A DNA stretch of 64,000 nt from NCBI GenBank assembly GCA_963708165.1, contig OY970187.1, forward strand, positions 3,286,001 to 3,350,000, in the 5' to 3' direction. A program made the translations under genes and the position numbers. Positions 1-8,510 of the stretch are shown here, piece by piece. How positions within the stretch are numbered: position 1 is the first letter of the stretch; the number at the start of each line of letters is the position of its first letter. The notes under the pieces are model-generated. The model did no database searches and was not told where the DNA came from. It worked only from the letters and a program-made list of their open reading frames with translations. Source of the stretch: Rubricoccus sp963708165. GTDB lineage: Bacteria > Bacteroidota > Rhodothermia > Rhodothermales > Rubricoccaceae.

Positions 1-201
1 GGCGCCCTCGCGATGCCTGTCGTGAGCACGAGCCAGTCTGCGGGCGTGCCGATGCGCTCGCAAGCGGTCGAGGTGATCCCGGACCCCGTCGGGGAATCCC
101 TCAAAGAGGAACTCCGAAAGCTCGATCCCGACCGCATGACGCCTATTGAGGCGCTGATGGCACTTTCTGATTTGAAGATGTTTCTGCGAAGTAGCACCTA
201 A
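1..201 (+). CDS. mutS: DNA mismatch repair protein MutS, C-terminal end (partial)
   Basis: This is the last 66 codons of a frame already open at the left edge. The tail LDPDRMTPIEALMALSDLK closely matches the conserved C-terminal segment of MutS (E. coli ends with LDPDSLTPRQALEWIYRLK). MutS binds mismatched DNA and recruits MutL in the cytoplasm. The ATPase and clamp domains lie outside the window, so only the C-terminal part can be judged. The stop is TAA at 199-201. The segment has no copy of the GCCTCTGGCG motif. Confidence 0.85.
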   Translation, partial: GALAMPVVSTSQSAGVPMRSQAVEVIPDPVGESLKEELRKLDPDRMTPIEALMALSDLKMFLRSST

Positions 202-245
202 AGCTTAAGCGTGCTAGTTTCACCGCCTCACCCACCCGTTTTAGC

Positions 246-479
246 ATGAAGAAGTTTTTTATCGCGCTGTTCGCGCTCGGCATGACCCTCCCCCTCACCG
301 CATGTGAGGAGACCGCTACTCCGCCCATGACCGAGGCTGAGGAGGAAGCCTACGAGGACGGCGCCCCTGCTGGCGACATGGAAGACGTGATCGGCGATGG
401 CGAGATCATCGACGAGCCCGGCGAAATGGAGCCCGACGACATGGACGACGATGTCATGGAGGACGCGATCATCGACTAG
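246..479 (+). CDS. Small acidic lipoprotein, hypothetical
   Basis: A 77-residue protein with a lipoprotein signal: MKK start, hydrophobic stretch and lipobox LTAC, so Cys19 would be lipidated. The mature part is strikingly acidic, rich in Asp, Glu and Met, with repeated EPGEME/EPDDMDDD-like segments and almost no basic residues. I recognise no domain. It is probably an envelope-anchored, intrinsically disordered polyanion. It starts 45 bases after mutS and ends just before a strong hairpin terminator. It has no copy of the dispersed 10-mer. Confidence 0.75.
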   Translation: MKKFFIALFALGMTLPLTACEETATPPMTEAEEEAYEDGAPAGDMEDVIGDGEIIDEPGEMEPDDMDDDVMEDAIID

Positions 480-503
480 ATCGACCGGTCTCTCTGAGAC
501 ATG

Positions 504-535
504 CGCCCCTCGGCTACGGCCGAGGGGCGTTTTTT
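504..535 (+). terminator. Rho-independent terminator after the acidic lipoprotein
   Basis: A perfect 11-bp stem (504-514 with 519-529) with a 4-base loop is followed by a run of six T at 530-535. It lies 25 bases after the lipoprotein stop and is a textbook intrinsic terminator. It is not built from the dispersed motif. Confidence 0.9.
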
Positions 536-542
536 ATGGCTC

Positions 543-560
543 GCCTCTGGCGCCAGAGGC
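543..560. repeat. Inverted motif pair at the end of the UbiB-like gene
   Basis: A perfect 18-bp tail-to-tail palindrome, directly touching the stop codon of the minus-strand kinase-like gene at 561. Confidence 0.9.
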
Positions 561-2804
561 TCAGGAGCGCTTCATCGCAAAGCCCGTCGCGAGCACGAAC
601 ATGGGCACCCAGAGCCACCACACGTTGACCGCAGGATTCATCACGTCTAGCGTCGCGGCTAGCATCCCGGAGATGAGCGAGGCGCCGGCAAGCAACGCGG
701 TGCGTAGTCCCGCCAGAGGCGAGCCGCTGGGCTGCCGAATCTTGGTTTCGAGAAAGCGCAGGCCCTCGGCCGCGAGGCTGGGGCTCTTGATGAGCAAGTC
801 GACCAACTCGGGGGCGTTGCGAAAGCTTTCCTTCATCAGCGTCGCCGGGTTGAACTGGCGGCGGAAGAGGCGCGAGACGTGCTTCTGGCTCACGTCGGCC
901 ACGTCGATGCCCGGAATAAGTGCGTTGCCGACGCCCTCGAACGTGACGAGCGCCTTGGTCATCAGCACCAGCTCGATGGGGAAGTACATCCGGTAGGTGC
1001 CGCCCAGGCTCACGCTCTCCATGATGAGCTGCGCGATGGAGAAGTCGCCGTACTTGCTCGCGCGGTAGAAGCGGCGGCAGATCTCCGCCACGGCACGCTG
1101 GAAGCCCGCGGTGTCGCTTTTCGGCCCTGCCTCGGCGACGCTGGTCAGGTAGCGCGCCGCGTTCTCCGCGTCCCCGGTGACGAGAGAGAAGTAGTAGTAC
1201 ATCAGTGTCCGCCGCAACTCGCCATCGAAATACCCGACCATCCCGAGGTCAATGAACCCGATTTTTGCGTCTGTATTTCCGGTCTTCGGGTCGGGCTCGG
1301 TGTCGAGCAAAAACATGTTGCCGGGATGCAGGTCGGCGTGGAAGAAGCCGTCCTGATACAGCATCCGGATGATGCTCTGCGCGCCCAAGTCCACGATCTC
1401 CTCGCGCACCGCCAGAGGCAGCGTGGTTGCGGCGGGCATGTCGGGGCGGATGCCGTCGAACAGCTCCATCGTCATCACGAGCCGCGAGGAGAGGTTGCGG
1501 TAGATGCGCGGGAAGCGGATCTGCGGCATGTCCGCGAAGTTGAGCGCAAGCTGCTCCGCGTTGTCGGCCTCGCGGCGCAGGTCGACCTCGCGGAGGGTGT
1601 ATTCCGCGAACTCATCCAGGATGCGCTTGGGCTGGTAGCGCGAGAAAAAGATCTGCAGAAAGCGCCCCGCAAAGCCCAAGAGCCGCGCGTCGCGCTTGAG
1701 GATGACGTAGATGTGCGGCTTGACCACCTTGAGGATCACGTCCTTTGCAGGCGCCTCTGGCGTGCCGAGGGTTCTCGCGCGGTGGATCTGCCCGATGCTC
1801 GCGCTGCCGATGGGCGTCGGGTCGATCCACTCGAACATCTCGTCGATGGGCCGTCCCAGGCCTCTGGCGACCCGGTCCTCGTACTCCGGGAACGGCATGA
1901 CCGGGAGCCGGTCGAGCAGGTTCTTGAGCTCCTCGGTGATGAAGGCGGGCAGGATGTCCTCGCGCAGGGCCAGCACCTGTCCCAGCTTGATGTACGTCGG
2001 CCCGAGAAGCTCCAGGCGGCGCCGGAGCTGTGTTTCCAGCGGAAGGCTGCGAATCTCGCGTGCCGTAAACGGCCGGACGAAAAACGCCGCGATGCGAATC
2101 AGAAACAGCGGAAAGCCTTTCACCCACGCAAATTGCTCGCGGTCCCGCGCGACCGCGACCGCGCTCCCGTACACCAGCCCGATGGAGTGGCGCAGGATGG
2201 TGAAGTAGCGCCGCACGAGCGTCGGCGGCGGGCCGAGCTCCATGACTTCGAAGCCCGCCTCCTGCGCCGCGAGCGTTCCCGCGTCGACCTCGACGACAGG
2301 CTTCTGGCGCCGCGCCAACCTGCGCAGCTCGCGCACGATCACGCGCTCGCTCTCGGCAGGCGACGTTTTCGGGTTTCGGTCGCGCGAGGACAGCACATGC
2401 ACGGGACCGGGTGCGGCCTGCGCGCGGACGGCCGCGCTCCCGCCAGAGGCTACGGCGGAGTGCGCCTCTGGCGTGGCGGCATGCTCCATCTCCTCGGTCA
2501 ACGTGTTCCCATCGGCATCGCGAGTGGGCTCAGAGCCTGTGGCTGGGCTCGCGGCTGCGGTCGGGCTCGCAGGCGCCTCTGGCGCGGGCGCCGTGACCGG
2601 CTCGGGGTCGAGCAGGGGAACAGCAGCCGCGCCGTCGCCAGAGGCCGCGGCGCTTGCGGCGTTGGTAGGCATCTCGTCAGGCACCGCCTCATCTGGCACT
2701 GCCTCGCCAGCAGGAGGCGTGACGTACGGACGGTGTGCCTCGGGCACCGTCTCCGAAAAGGGGACGGGCTCAGCGGGCAGGTTGGGGTCGGGGCGGTCGG
2801 CCAT
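561..2804 (-). CDS. ABC1/UbiB-family atypical kinase-like protein
   Basis: A 747-residue member of the ABC1/ADCK/UbiB family. The signature motifs are in order: KLGQ at 273-276, alanine-rich loop GSASIGQ at 333-339, putative catalytic lysine in VILKVVKP (about 359), HADLHPGN at 489-496 and DLG at 519-521. The last 45 residues hold one or two membrane segments, as in family members that work on quinone or isoprenoid lipids at the membrane. The first 150-200 residues are a Pro/Ala/Glu-rich low-complexity extension not usual in the family; much of it comes from the dispersed motif (PEA, ASG, PLA). The family assists ubiquinone or menaquinone metabolism through an unclear ATPase activity; the substrate here is unknown. 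Confidence 0.88.
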   Translation of the reverse strand: MADRPDPNLPAEPVPFSETVPEAHRPYVTPPAGEAVPDEAVPDEMPTNAASAAASGDGAAAVPLLDPEPVTAPAPEAPASPTAAASPATGSEPTRDADGNTLTEEMEHAATPEAHSAVASGGSAAVRAQAAPGPVHVLSSRDRNPKTSPAESERVIVRELRRLARRQKPVVEVDAGTLAAQEAGFEVMELGPPPTLVRRYFTILRHSIGLVYGSAVAVARDREQFAWVKGFPLFLIRIAAFFVRPFTAREIRSLPLETQLRRRLELLGPTYIKLGQVLALREDILPAFITEELKNLLDRLPVMPFPEYEDRVARGLGRPIDEMFEWIDPTPIGSASIGQIHRARTLGTPEAPAKDVILKVVKPHIYVILKRDARLLGFAGRFLQIFFSRYQPKRILDEFAEYTLREVDLRREADNAEQLALNFADMPQIRFPRIYRNLSSRLVMTMELFDGIRPDMPAATTLPLAVREEIVDLGAQSIIRMLYQDGFFHADLHPGNMFLLDTEPDPKTGNTDAKIGFIDLGMVGYFDGELRRTLMYYYFSLVTGDAENAARYLTSVAEAGPKSDTAGFQRAVAEICRRFYRASKYGDFSIAQLIMESVSLGGTYRMYFPIELVLMTKALVTFEGVGNALIPGIDVADVSQKHVSRLFRRQFNPATLMKESFRNAPELVDLLIKSPSLAAEGLRFLETKIRQPSGSPLAGLRTALLAGASLISGMLAATLDVMNPAVNVWWLWVPMFVLATGFAMKRS

Positions 2805-2906
2805 GTGTCAGTCTACCATCGGCGCCGGGGGAGGCTGCCTGCTGGGTGGATGGAGGAGTCTGGCGTTTGGCCGGACGACCGACCAGGTCGTCCCGACGCG
2901 GTGCAG

Positions 2907-2924
2907 GCCTCTGGCGCCAGAGGC
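2907..2924. repeat. Inverted motif pair between UbiB-like and HMG-CoA reductase genes
   Basis: A perfect 18-bp tail-to-tail palindrome inside the 185-base spacer. The rest of the spacer holds no gene I can support. Confidence 0.9.
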
Positions 2925-2989
2925 CGACCGCGGCGCCAGCGGCGCGGATCTGCGCTCCCTCCACCCCACCGCGCCAGCGGCCATCCCCC

Positions 2990-4540
2990 TTAGCGGTTGC
3001 GGCCGTACTTCTCGTGGGATGAGACCCAGTCGTTGGAAGAGATGGCAGAGGCCAGGCTGATCTCGCCTGCGAGCACGACGCCCGCGATGATCTCGGCCAG
3101 CTTGCGCACCTTGTCCTTGCCGTAGCAGCCCATCATCTCCAGGCTTTCGCGCTGCGTCGCCAGGCCCGTTCCGCCGCCGTAGGTGGCGACGATGAGGCTC
3201 GGGATGGTGATGGACATGAGCAGGTTGTCGTCGTCCGTGTGCTCGGCGTAGAGGATCGCGGCAGAAGACTCGGCGACGTTCGCTACGTCCTGACCTGTTG
3301 CGATGAAGATGGCCGTGATGCCGTTGGGCGAGTGCAGGCCGTTGTTGTTCGCGCCCGACATCACGGAGCCGATGCCCGCGGCCACGCCCCAGTGATACGC
3401 CAGGCCCTTGGGCTCCACGCGCATGTGCTGGCGCAGCACGTCGCCCGAGATGACGCACTCGGCGGTGACGCGCTTGCCGCGCGTGCGCATGATGTTGACC
3501 ATCGACGCCTTCTTGTCCGTCGCGAAGTTGGACTCCAGGTAGAAGCGCTGGATGCCCGGTGCGTTTTCCAGAATCCACGAGCACGCCGCAAAGGTGGCGC
3601 GGCCCACCATGTTCTGGCCCGCCGCATCGCCGGTGTGGAAGTTGAAGCGGCAGAACGCGAAGTGGTTGGAGAGATATGTGTCGATGTACTGCAGCTTGCC
3701 GACGCTCGTGGTGCTCTCGGCCTGCGCCGCGATGGCGTCGAAGTTGTCGTCCAGCCACGTGCGGAAGTCGCGGGCGCCTCTGGCGTCGGAGAAGATGAAG
3801 ACCGGCGCGCGCTGCATCGAGTCGTCCGAGACGGTGCAGGTGACGCCGCCGGACAGGTTGAGCACCTTCATGCCGCGGTTGTAGCTCGCCACGAGCGTGC
3901 CCTCGGTCGTCGCCATCGGGATGTAGAACTCGCCCTGCGCATACTCGCCGTTGACCTGCAGCGGACCTGCCAGGCCGAGCGGGATCTGCGCCACGCCGGT
4001 AAACGCTTCGATGTTGCCCTGCAGCGCCTGCGGGTCGAACGAGTAGTTCGGGATGTGCTCTAGCGTGTGGCCGGACTCCTCCTCGATAAACGTCTGACGC
4101 GTCTTGATTGCCTCCTCGCTGTAGTCGTCGGCTGCGTTGCGGGGCACGCGCTTGTCCTCGGCCTCGGGGCGCGCAGCCTGAATGGAGTCTTTGACCTTGA
4201 ACTTGAGCTCGCCCATGCCCTCGATCTCGAACTCCAGCTTGATCTCGTGGACGCCTTCTTCTACCGTCACGCCCGGCGCCATCACGTGCACCACCTGGCG
4301 CAGCGGAAACTGGACCGGGTTGGAGGACGAAATGTCGCTCGCGTCGAACATCTCGCCGCCCTCCACGCTCAGTGTGAGCCGATCCGCCGAGACCTCATGC
4401 CCGCCGATCGTGACGCGCTTCAGGCCGGTCAGTTTGGCGTCGGTGAGGCGGTTCTTGAGCGAGAACTGTGCGCCAGAGGACGTCGGCGTGAGGCTGCCGT
4501 TGGTGTAAAGCTGGCGGAGGACGAGGGAAGGGATTTTCAT
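2990..4540 (-). CDS. Hydroxymethylglutaryl-CoA reductase (class I-like)
   Basis: This enzyme reduces HMG-CoA to mevalonate, the committed step of the mevalonate route to isoprenoids. The catalytic set is visible (numbering from the chosen start): Glu213 in PMATTEG, GDAAGQNM at 304-311, Lys in ATDKK (about 343), Asp418 in IATGQD and His509 near the C-terminus. There are no membrane segments. About 120 N-terminal residues, beta-rich and Val/Glu-rich, precede the catalytic domain and match nothing I recognise. The frame stays open to an ATG at 4600, but that start lies right beside the palindrome at 4602-4619, so the ATG at 4540 (MKIPSLVLRQ) is preferred. A mevalonate pathway fits a carotenoid-rich marine bacterium. 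Confidence 0.93.
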   Translation of the reverse strand: MKIPSLVLRQLYTNGSLTPTSSGAQFSLKNRLTDAKLTGLKRVTIGGHEVSADRLTLSVEGGEMFDASDISSSNPVQFPLRQVVHVMAPGVTVEEGVHEIKLEFEIEGMGELKFKVKDSIQAARPEAEDKRVPRNAADDYSEEAIKTRQTFIEEESGHTLEHIPNYSFDPQALQGNIEAFTGVAQIPLGLAGPLQVNGEYAQGEFYIPMATTEGTLVASYNRGMKVLNLSGGVTCTVSDDSMQRAPVFIFSDARGARDFRTWLDDNFDAIAAQAESTTSVGKLQYIDTYLSNHFAFCRFNFHTGDAAGQNMVGRATFAACSWILENAPGIQRFYLESNFATDKKASMVNIMRTRGKRVTAECVISGDVLRQHMRVEPKGLAYHWGVAAGIGSVMSGANNNGLHSPNGITAIFIATGQDVANVAESSAAILYAEHTDDDNLLMSITIPSLIVATYGGGTGLATQRESLEMMGCYGKDKVRKLAEIIAGVVLAGEISLASAISSNDWVSSHEKYGRNR

Positions 4541-4601
4541 CGCGCGAGTAGGAGAGAGGAAGTAGCGTGAACCTACGGAGAACGAAGTGCTTTCGGGCAT
4601 G

Positions 4602-4619
4602 GCCTCTGGCGCCAGAGGC
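4602..4619. repeat. Inverted motif pair touching the acetyltransferase stop codon
   Basis: A perfect 18-bp tail-to-tail palindrome ending one base before the stop codon of the minus-strand acetyltransferase gene. Confidence 0.9.
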
Positions 4620-5114
4620 TCAGCCGCTAGTGGGCGCAGGCGCGAGGTCGATCCACATCACGTAGTGCCCGCCGATGCCGGGTAGCGCAAACTCCTCGCC
4701 GACCGCCGTCCAGCCCATCCGCTCGTAAAAGCCCAGCGCGCCGATGCGCGCGTTGCACCACAGGTAGCGTCCGCCAGAGGCGCGGATGTGCGCGAAGCAG
4801 GCCTCCAGGATTTCGCGGCCCAGGCCGGTGCCTCTGGCGGCGCCGCTCGTCGCCATGCCGCGGAGGCGAAACGTCGTTGGCGTGTCGTAGGCCGCTTCGG
4901 GGATCTGCCCGCGGTTGGTCTCGGGCGGTAGCTCCGGATAGACCGTCGCGACGCCGTGGATCGTCTCGTCGCTCTCGCGCAGGAGGCCACCGGCGTGGAG
5001 CGCCAGAGGCGCGTCGTCGCCGGGATAGACAAGGTTGGCGTCCGGCTGATTGGGGCGCAGCACCTCGGCGCGGAGCGGACGGGCGTCGGCGGCGGGGATG
5101 GAGCGGACGGGCAT
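4620..5114 (-). CDS. GNAT-family N-acetyltransferase
   Basis: A 164-residue single-domain acetyltransferase. Motif A, which binds the acetyl-CoA pyrophosphate, is the segment MATSGAARGTGLGREILE. It is followed by the typical helix, the LWCNAR strand and the GFYERMGW motif of the C-terminal half. The acceptor substrate cannot be read from sequence. The gene is in line with HMG-CoA reductase on the minus strand, but the palindrome between them argues for separate transcription units. Several copies of the 10-mer lie within it, encoding RASGGR and SGAARG segments. Confidence 0.85.
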   Translation of the reverse strand: MPVRSIPAADARPLRAEVLRPNQPDANLVYPGDDAPLALHAGGLLRESDETIHGVATVYPELPPETNRGQIPEAAYDTPTTFRLRGMATSGAARGTGLGREILEACFAHIRASGGRYLWCNARIGALGFYERMGWTAVGEEFALPGIGGHYVMWIDLAPAPTSG

Positions 5115-5170
5115 CGCGAGTGCGCGGGAGGCGAGTGGGGGAGACCCTCAAAAGCTAGAACCGCGGACCC

Positions 5171-5187
5171 GCCTCTGGCGCCAGAGG
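5171..5187. repeat. Inverted motif pair upstream of endonuclease III
   Basis: A near-perfect tail-to-tail pair (last base T instead of C), 11 bases before the endonuclease start and in the divergent spacer with the acetyltransferase gene. Confidence 0.85.
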
Positions 5188-5197
5188 TCGGAGGCGT

Positions 5198-5932
5198 ATG
5201 ACTGTTTCACGCGAGCGATTTCTCGCCGTCCACGACGCGCTATGCCGTGAGCACGGCTGTCCCATCGACTGGTTTTCCACCAAAGACCCGCTGAGCGAAC
5301 TGGTCTCGGCGCTGCTCTCGCACCGCACCAAGAACGCCGACAGTTCGCGCGCCTACAAACAGCTCGTGGAGCGCTTCCCGACGTGGGAAGCCGTGCGCGA
5401 TGCGCCGACACAAGAGGTCGAGAGTGCCATCGGGCCGTGCACATGGCCGGAGCAGAAAGCGCCGCGCCTGCAGTCCATCCTCAAAGCGGTCGGAGAACGG
5501 CGACCCGCGCCCGATCTGTTCAATCCCGATGTTTCTAACGCCAGAGGCTTGTCGCTGGACTGGCTCGCGGGGCTGGGCGTCCGCGAGGCGCGGGCGTGGC
5601 TGGAGGCTATGCCGGGCGTCGGCCCGAAGACGAGCGCGGCCGTCCTGATCTTTAGCGAGTTGCGGATGGCCGCGCTGCCCGTCGACAGCCACCACCACCG
5701 CGTGGCGCAGCGGCTGGGATGGATCTCAGAGAAGACGACCGTCGGGCCGTCGCACGCGGTCTTGGAGGCGATGCTGCCTGAGGCGTGGGGTGCGCGCGAG
5801 GTGTACGACCACCACGAGGTGCTGATGCTGCACGGCCAGCGCGTGTGCCACTGGCGCAAGCCGGAGTGCGGCGAGTGTGTGGTGCTGGACCTGTGTCCTT
5901 TCGGTCAGGTGCGTGTGCCAGAGATCGTGTAG
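5198..5932 (+). CDS. nth: Endonuclease III (HhH-GPD DNA glycosylase/AP lyase)
   Basis: A base-excision repair enzyme of the endonuclease III type, removing oxidised pyrimidines. The helix-hairpin-helix MPGVGPKTSAAVL carries the position of the catalytic lysine. VDSHHHRV supplies the conserved aspartate. Near the C-terminus is the 4Fe-4S loop with spacing C-X6-C-X2-C-X5-C. Length 244 is slightly above the usual 210-220. The central region (about residues 75-125) differs from E. coli Nth, so substrate preference may differ. The 3' end lies in a tandem 17-bp repeat that carries the stop codon. Confidence 0.9.
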   Translation: MTVSRERFLAVHDALCREHGCPIDWFSTKDPLSELVSALLSHRTKNADSSRAYKQLVERFPTWEAVRDAPTQEVESAIGPCTWPEQKAPRLQSILKAVGERRPAPDLFNPDVSNARGLSLDWLAGLGVREARAWLEAMPGVGPKTSAAVLIFSELRMAALPVDSHHHRVAQRLGWISEKTTVGPSHAVLEAMLPEAWGAREVYDHHEVLMLHGQRVCHWRKPECGECVVLDLCPFGQVRVPEIV

Positions 5933-5966
5933 TGCCAGAGGTTGTGTAGTGCCAGAGGCCTCTGGC
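5915..5966. repeat. Three tandem 17-bp units spanning the nth stop codon, ending in a head-to-head motif pair
   Basis: Units begin at 5915, 5932 and 5949 (GTGCCAGAG plus eight bases). The first lies in coding sequence, the second begins at the last base of the TAG stop, and the third runs into a head-to-head motif pair. It looks like a local duplication that multiplied the motif. Confidence 0.85.
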
Positions 5967-6066
5967 GGCGATGACGGCCCTGCCTCTGGCGCTGAAAGCG
6001 AAGTCCGGCACCTGTGGGAACAGTGATTGTTGCGACAAGTAAGCGGTGTCCACTCCCAACCAAGAC

Positions 6067-6423
6067 ATGTCCAGCCTACAAGAGAAAGTCGAAGACCTCA
6101 ACACCCGCATCCTCAACGGCGACATCCTCGGCGCGTTCGAGGACCACTACGCCGAGAACGTCGTGATGATCGATGCCGGGATGCCCCCGCGAGAGGGCAA
6201 GGACATCAACCGCACGTACGAAGAGGCGTTCGTGAACGGCCTCTCCGAGTTCCGCGGCGCTGAGGTCAAGGCCGTCGCTATCGACGAGGAAAAAGGCAAG
6301 GCGCTCGTCGAGTGGCACTTCGACTTCACGCACAACGACTTCGGCGTGCAGAAGTACGATCAGGTGGCGGTCCAGACGTGGAAGGACGGCCAGATCGTGG
6401 AGGAGCGCTTTTACAAGCTCTAA
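6067..6423 (+). CDS. SnoaL/NTF2-like small protein
   Basis: A 118-residue cone-fold protein resembling SnoaL-like and nuclear transport factor 2-like domains. It has an N-terminal helix (LQEKVEDLNTRILNGDILGAFEDHY), the typical YAENVVM segment, then alternating beta strands ending in QTWKDGQIVEERFYKL. Such proteins are cytoplasmic, often dimeric, and may be enzymes or binding proteins; no function can be assigned. The ATG at 6067 is chosen; a GTG at 6046 would add seven residues. No copy of the dispersed 10-mer lies inside. It is followed by a strong hairpin. Confidence 0.8.
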   Translation: MSSLQEKVEDLNTRILNGDILGAFEDHYAENVVMIDAGMPPREGKDINRTYEEAFVNGLSEFRGAEVKAVAIDEEKGKALVEWHFDFTHNDFGVQKYDQVAVQTWKDGQIVEERFYKL

Positions 6424-6457
6424 GCCACAGCTCTAAGCCACGCCTAGCATCCATGCC

Positions 6458-6491
6458 GAGAGCCCGCCCCGAGTCATCGGGGCGGGCTCTC
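6458..6491 (+). terminator. Hairpin terminator after the SnoaL-like gene
   Basis: A perfect 15-bp GC-rich stem (6458-6472 with 6477-6491) with a 4-base loop, 35 bases after the stop codon. There is no T run, so it may work as a bidirectional or weak terminator between convergent genes. Confidence 0.7.
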
Positions 6492-6543
6492 GTGCGTTCG
6501 TGTGGCGCGCCGGAGGCCTCTGGCGTGAGTCGAGACCCTTTCA

Positions 6544-6561
6544 GCCTCTGGCGCCAGAGGC
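6544..6561. repeat. Inverted motif pair between convergent genes
   Basis: A perfect 18-bp tail-to-tail palindrome, 12 bases beyond the end of the VWA-domain gene. Confidence 0.9.
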
Positions 6562-6573
6562 ACCGTACAGGGC

Positions 6574-8331
6574 CTAATCGCGAGGCGGGATGTAGCCGCC
6601 GAGTTCGTCCTGATCGCGCGTGCTGGCTTGCGGGCGCTGGACGGCCACAGGCTGACTCTCGCACACGCCCGCGTCGTAGTCGCCGACCTCGCGAATCACC
6701 TCGCGGCGCGAGGGCTCGACGCGGCGGCCTTCGATCTCGCTCGCGATGACGCGAACGAGCAGGTCGTTGAGTTTGGTGACGACGAAGCACTCCACCTTGG
6801 GCTCCTGGTGCGTGCGGCCGACGCCAGAGTCGTCGGTGAGGAAGAGGTGGCGGCCCTGCGTGAGCACGGCGGCGGTGCGCATGACGACCTCGGCGGTCTC
6901 GGCCACGCCGCTGGCGGCGAGCGGGTACACGCGCACGCCAGAGGCTCTCGCGCGGCGCACGTTGTCCATCATGGCGTCGATGTTGGCGTCGTGTGGCGGT
7001 GCGTCGGCGACGAGGAAGAGAAGGCGCGTCGCGCTGGGGCGCCAGGCGAGGTCGAGGGCGGCCTCGAACGCCTCGTCCATCGCCTCGGGGTAGTCGCCGC
7101 CGCCAGAGGCCTGGAGGTCGCTGAGCTGGCCCTGCATGGTCTGGATGTCGCGCGTGAACGCGTAGTCGCGCACGACGAACGTGTCGCCGTGATCTCGGTA
7201 GGCCACGAGGCCGAAGCGGAGGTCGACGCCTTCGTAGCGGCTTTCCAGGCGCGAGACGATGGACCGGAACTCCTCGGTGAGGTAGCGGAGTTCGTCGCCC
7301 ATGCTGCCTGTCACGTCGATGGTGAACGCGATGTCCATCTGGCGCGTGCGGCCGGGCGCTTCGCCAGAGGTGCGGATCGTGACCTCGCGGTCTGATCCTA
7401 AGCGGCCCAGACGGACGCGCTCTTCCGTTTCGCCGCGCTGCCCTGGAATGGTGACGCTCAGCGTCATCTCGCGCACGCCACGGCCGAAGTCGTACGTGGG
7501 GAAGAGTTCGAGCCGTCCGTCGGTCCCGGCCTGCGTGACCAGACCGCCCGCGCGGCGCCCGCCAGAGGCTTCGACGCGCACCTGCGCGTTCGCGACCGGC
7601 GCGCCCACGCGGTCTACGATGCGGACCGTCACGCGGTCCGAGAGGTCGAGGTCGCCGATGAGCCTCTGGCGCTGCTCGGAGACGAGCGAGCGGTTGAGCC
7701 AGCCCAGGAAGTGCTCGTAATTGAGGTGGTCGTCCACGTCGCCAGCGGTGAGCAGGCCGGGCGCCGGGCGCGGGTCCCAGCGAGGCATCTCGGGGCGCGC
7801 CTCGCGGTCCGAATCCATTTTGAATCCGGGCGTGGCGAGGTCCGCCGCGCCGCTTCGAGGTGCCATGCGCGGGCTCGTGGGTGCCGGGGACGGCGCGCCA
7901 GAGGCCTCGCTGCTAACCGTGCGGGCCGCGCCGACGGCGTCGCGAGAAACGCGCGGGCGCTCGTATTCGACGACGATTTCTTCCATCATCTCGTCTGCCT
8001 TCAGCGCCACGTTCAGCGTCACCGTCTCGCCATCCATGACGTTCACGGTGAGCATCTGCGTCACCATGCCTGTAAACGCCACGCGCAGCTGGCTGTCGCC
8101 CGCAGGCACGTCAGAGATCGTGAACGCACCCTCCAGATCGGTCGCGGCACCTCGTTCTGTGCCGACGAGCGCGACCGAGGCGCCGGGAACCGGCTCGCCG
8201 CTTTCCGCGAACGTGACGACGCCGGTGATCGCGCCAGAGGCCTCTGGCGAGTGTGCCTCCAACGGCGTCACGTGCGCCGCGACGAGCAGCAAGGGGAGGA
8301 CGAGAGCGGCGAGGCGTAGACGTGCAGACAT
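6574..8331 (-). CDS. Secreted VWA-domain protein with carboxypeptidase-regulatory-like domain
   Basis: A 585-residue exported protein. The N-terminal signal peptide is followed by a carboxypeptidase-regulatory/TonB-plug-type beta-sandwich (GVVTFAESGEPVPGASVALV to MVTQMLTVNV, about residues 35-110), a low-complexity linker rich in motif-coded residues, a second beta domain (about 225-310) and a von Willebrand A domain (about 340-510). The VWA part has an intact metal site: DVTGSM, and GLVAYRDHGD later. Similar proteins sit in the envelope of Bacteroidota-like bacteria as adhesion or assembly factors. The head-to-head motif pair at 8232-8249 lies in the start of the mature protein. The role is inferred from domains only. 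Confidence 0.82.
   Translation of the reverse strand: MSARLRLAALVLPLLLVAAHVTPLEAHSPEASGAITGVVTFAESGEPVPGASVALVGTERGAATDLEGAFTISDVPAGDSQLRVAFTGMVTQMLTVNVMDGETVTLNVALKADEMMEEIVVEYERPRVSRDAVGAARTVSSEASGAPSPAPTSPRMAPRSGAADLATPGFKMDSDREARPEMPRWDPRPAPGLLTAGDVDDHLNYEHFLGWLNRSLVSEQRQRLIGDLDLSDRVTVRIVDRVGAPVANAQVRVEASGGRRAGGLVTQAGTDGRLELFPTYDFGRGVREMTLSVTIPGQRGETEERVRLGRLGSDREVTIRTSGEAPGRTRQMDIAFTIDVTGSMGDELRYLTEEFRSIVSRLESRYEGVDLRFGLVAYRDHGDTFVVRDYAFTRDIQTMQGQLSDLQASGGGDYPEAMDEAFEAALDLAWRPSATRLLFLVADAPPHDANIDAMMDNVRRARASGVRVYPLAASGVAETAEVVMRTAAVLTQGRHLFLTDDSGVGRTHQEPKVECFVVTKLNDLLVRVIASEIEGRRVEPSRREVIREVGDYDAGVCESQPVAVQRPQASTRDQDELGGYIPPRD
8232..8249. repeat. Head-to-head motif pair inside the VWA gene
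   Basis: A perfect 18-bp palindrome, encoding SPEASGA just after the signal peptide. Confidence 0.9.
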
Positions 8332-8510
8332 AAGCGTGCCCGGAGGGTGAGACGGTCAGCCGCTCGCAGGCGGCCAGATGTCACACCAACGGGGCGTTCG
8401 GCCGGTCTCGTGCCTCTGGGTGCGGAGGCCAGCGTCTCGCGCGGTGGCCTCAAACAGATCGCGCCAGAGGCTGTGGGCCTCTGGCGCGAGAAAGACCGCC
8501 GGGGCGGGAG

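Noticed and set aside
879..2993. A 704-codon open frame on the plus strand opposite the UbiB-like gene
   Set aside because: It is the antisense of a clear family member, has low-complexity Arg/His/Val-rich sequence and no recognisable motif. Such frames are common at this GC content. The same holds for 16354-18483, 26613-28388, 29146-30840, 36336-38264 and 54293-56179.
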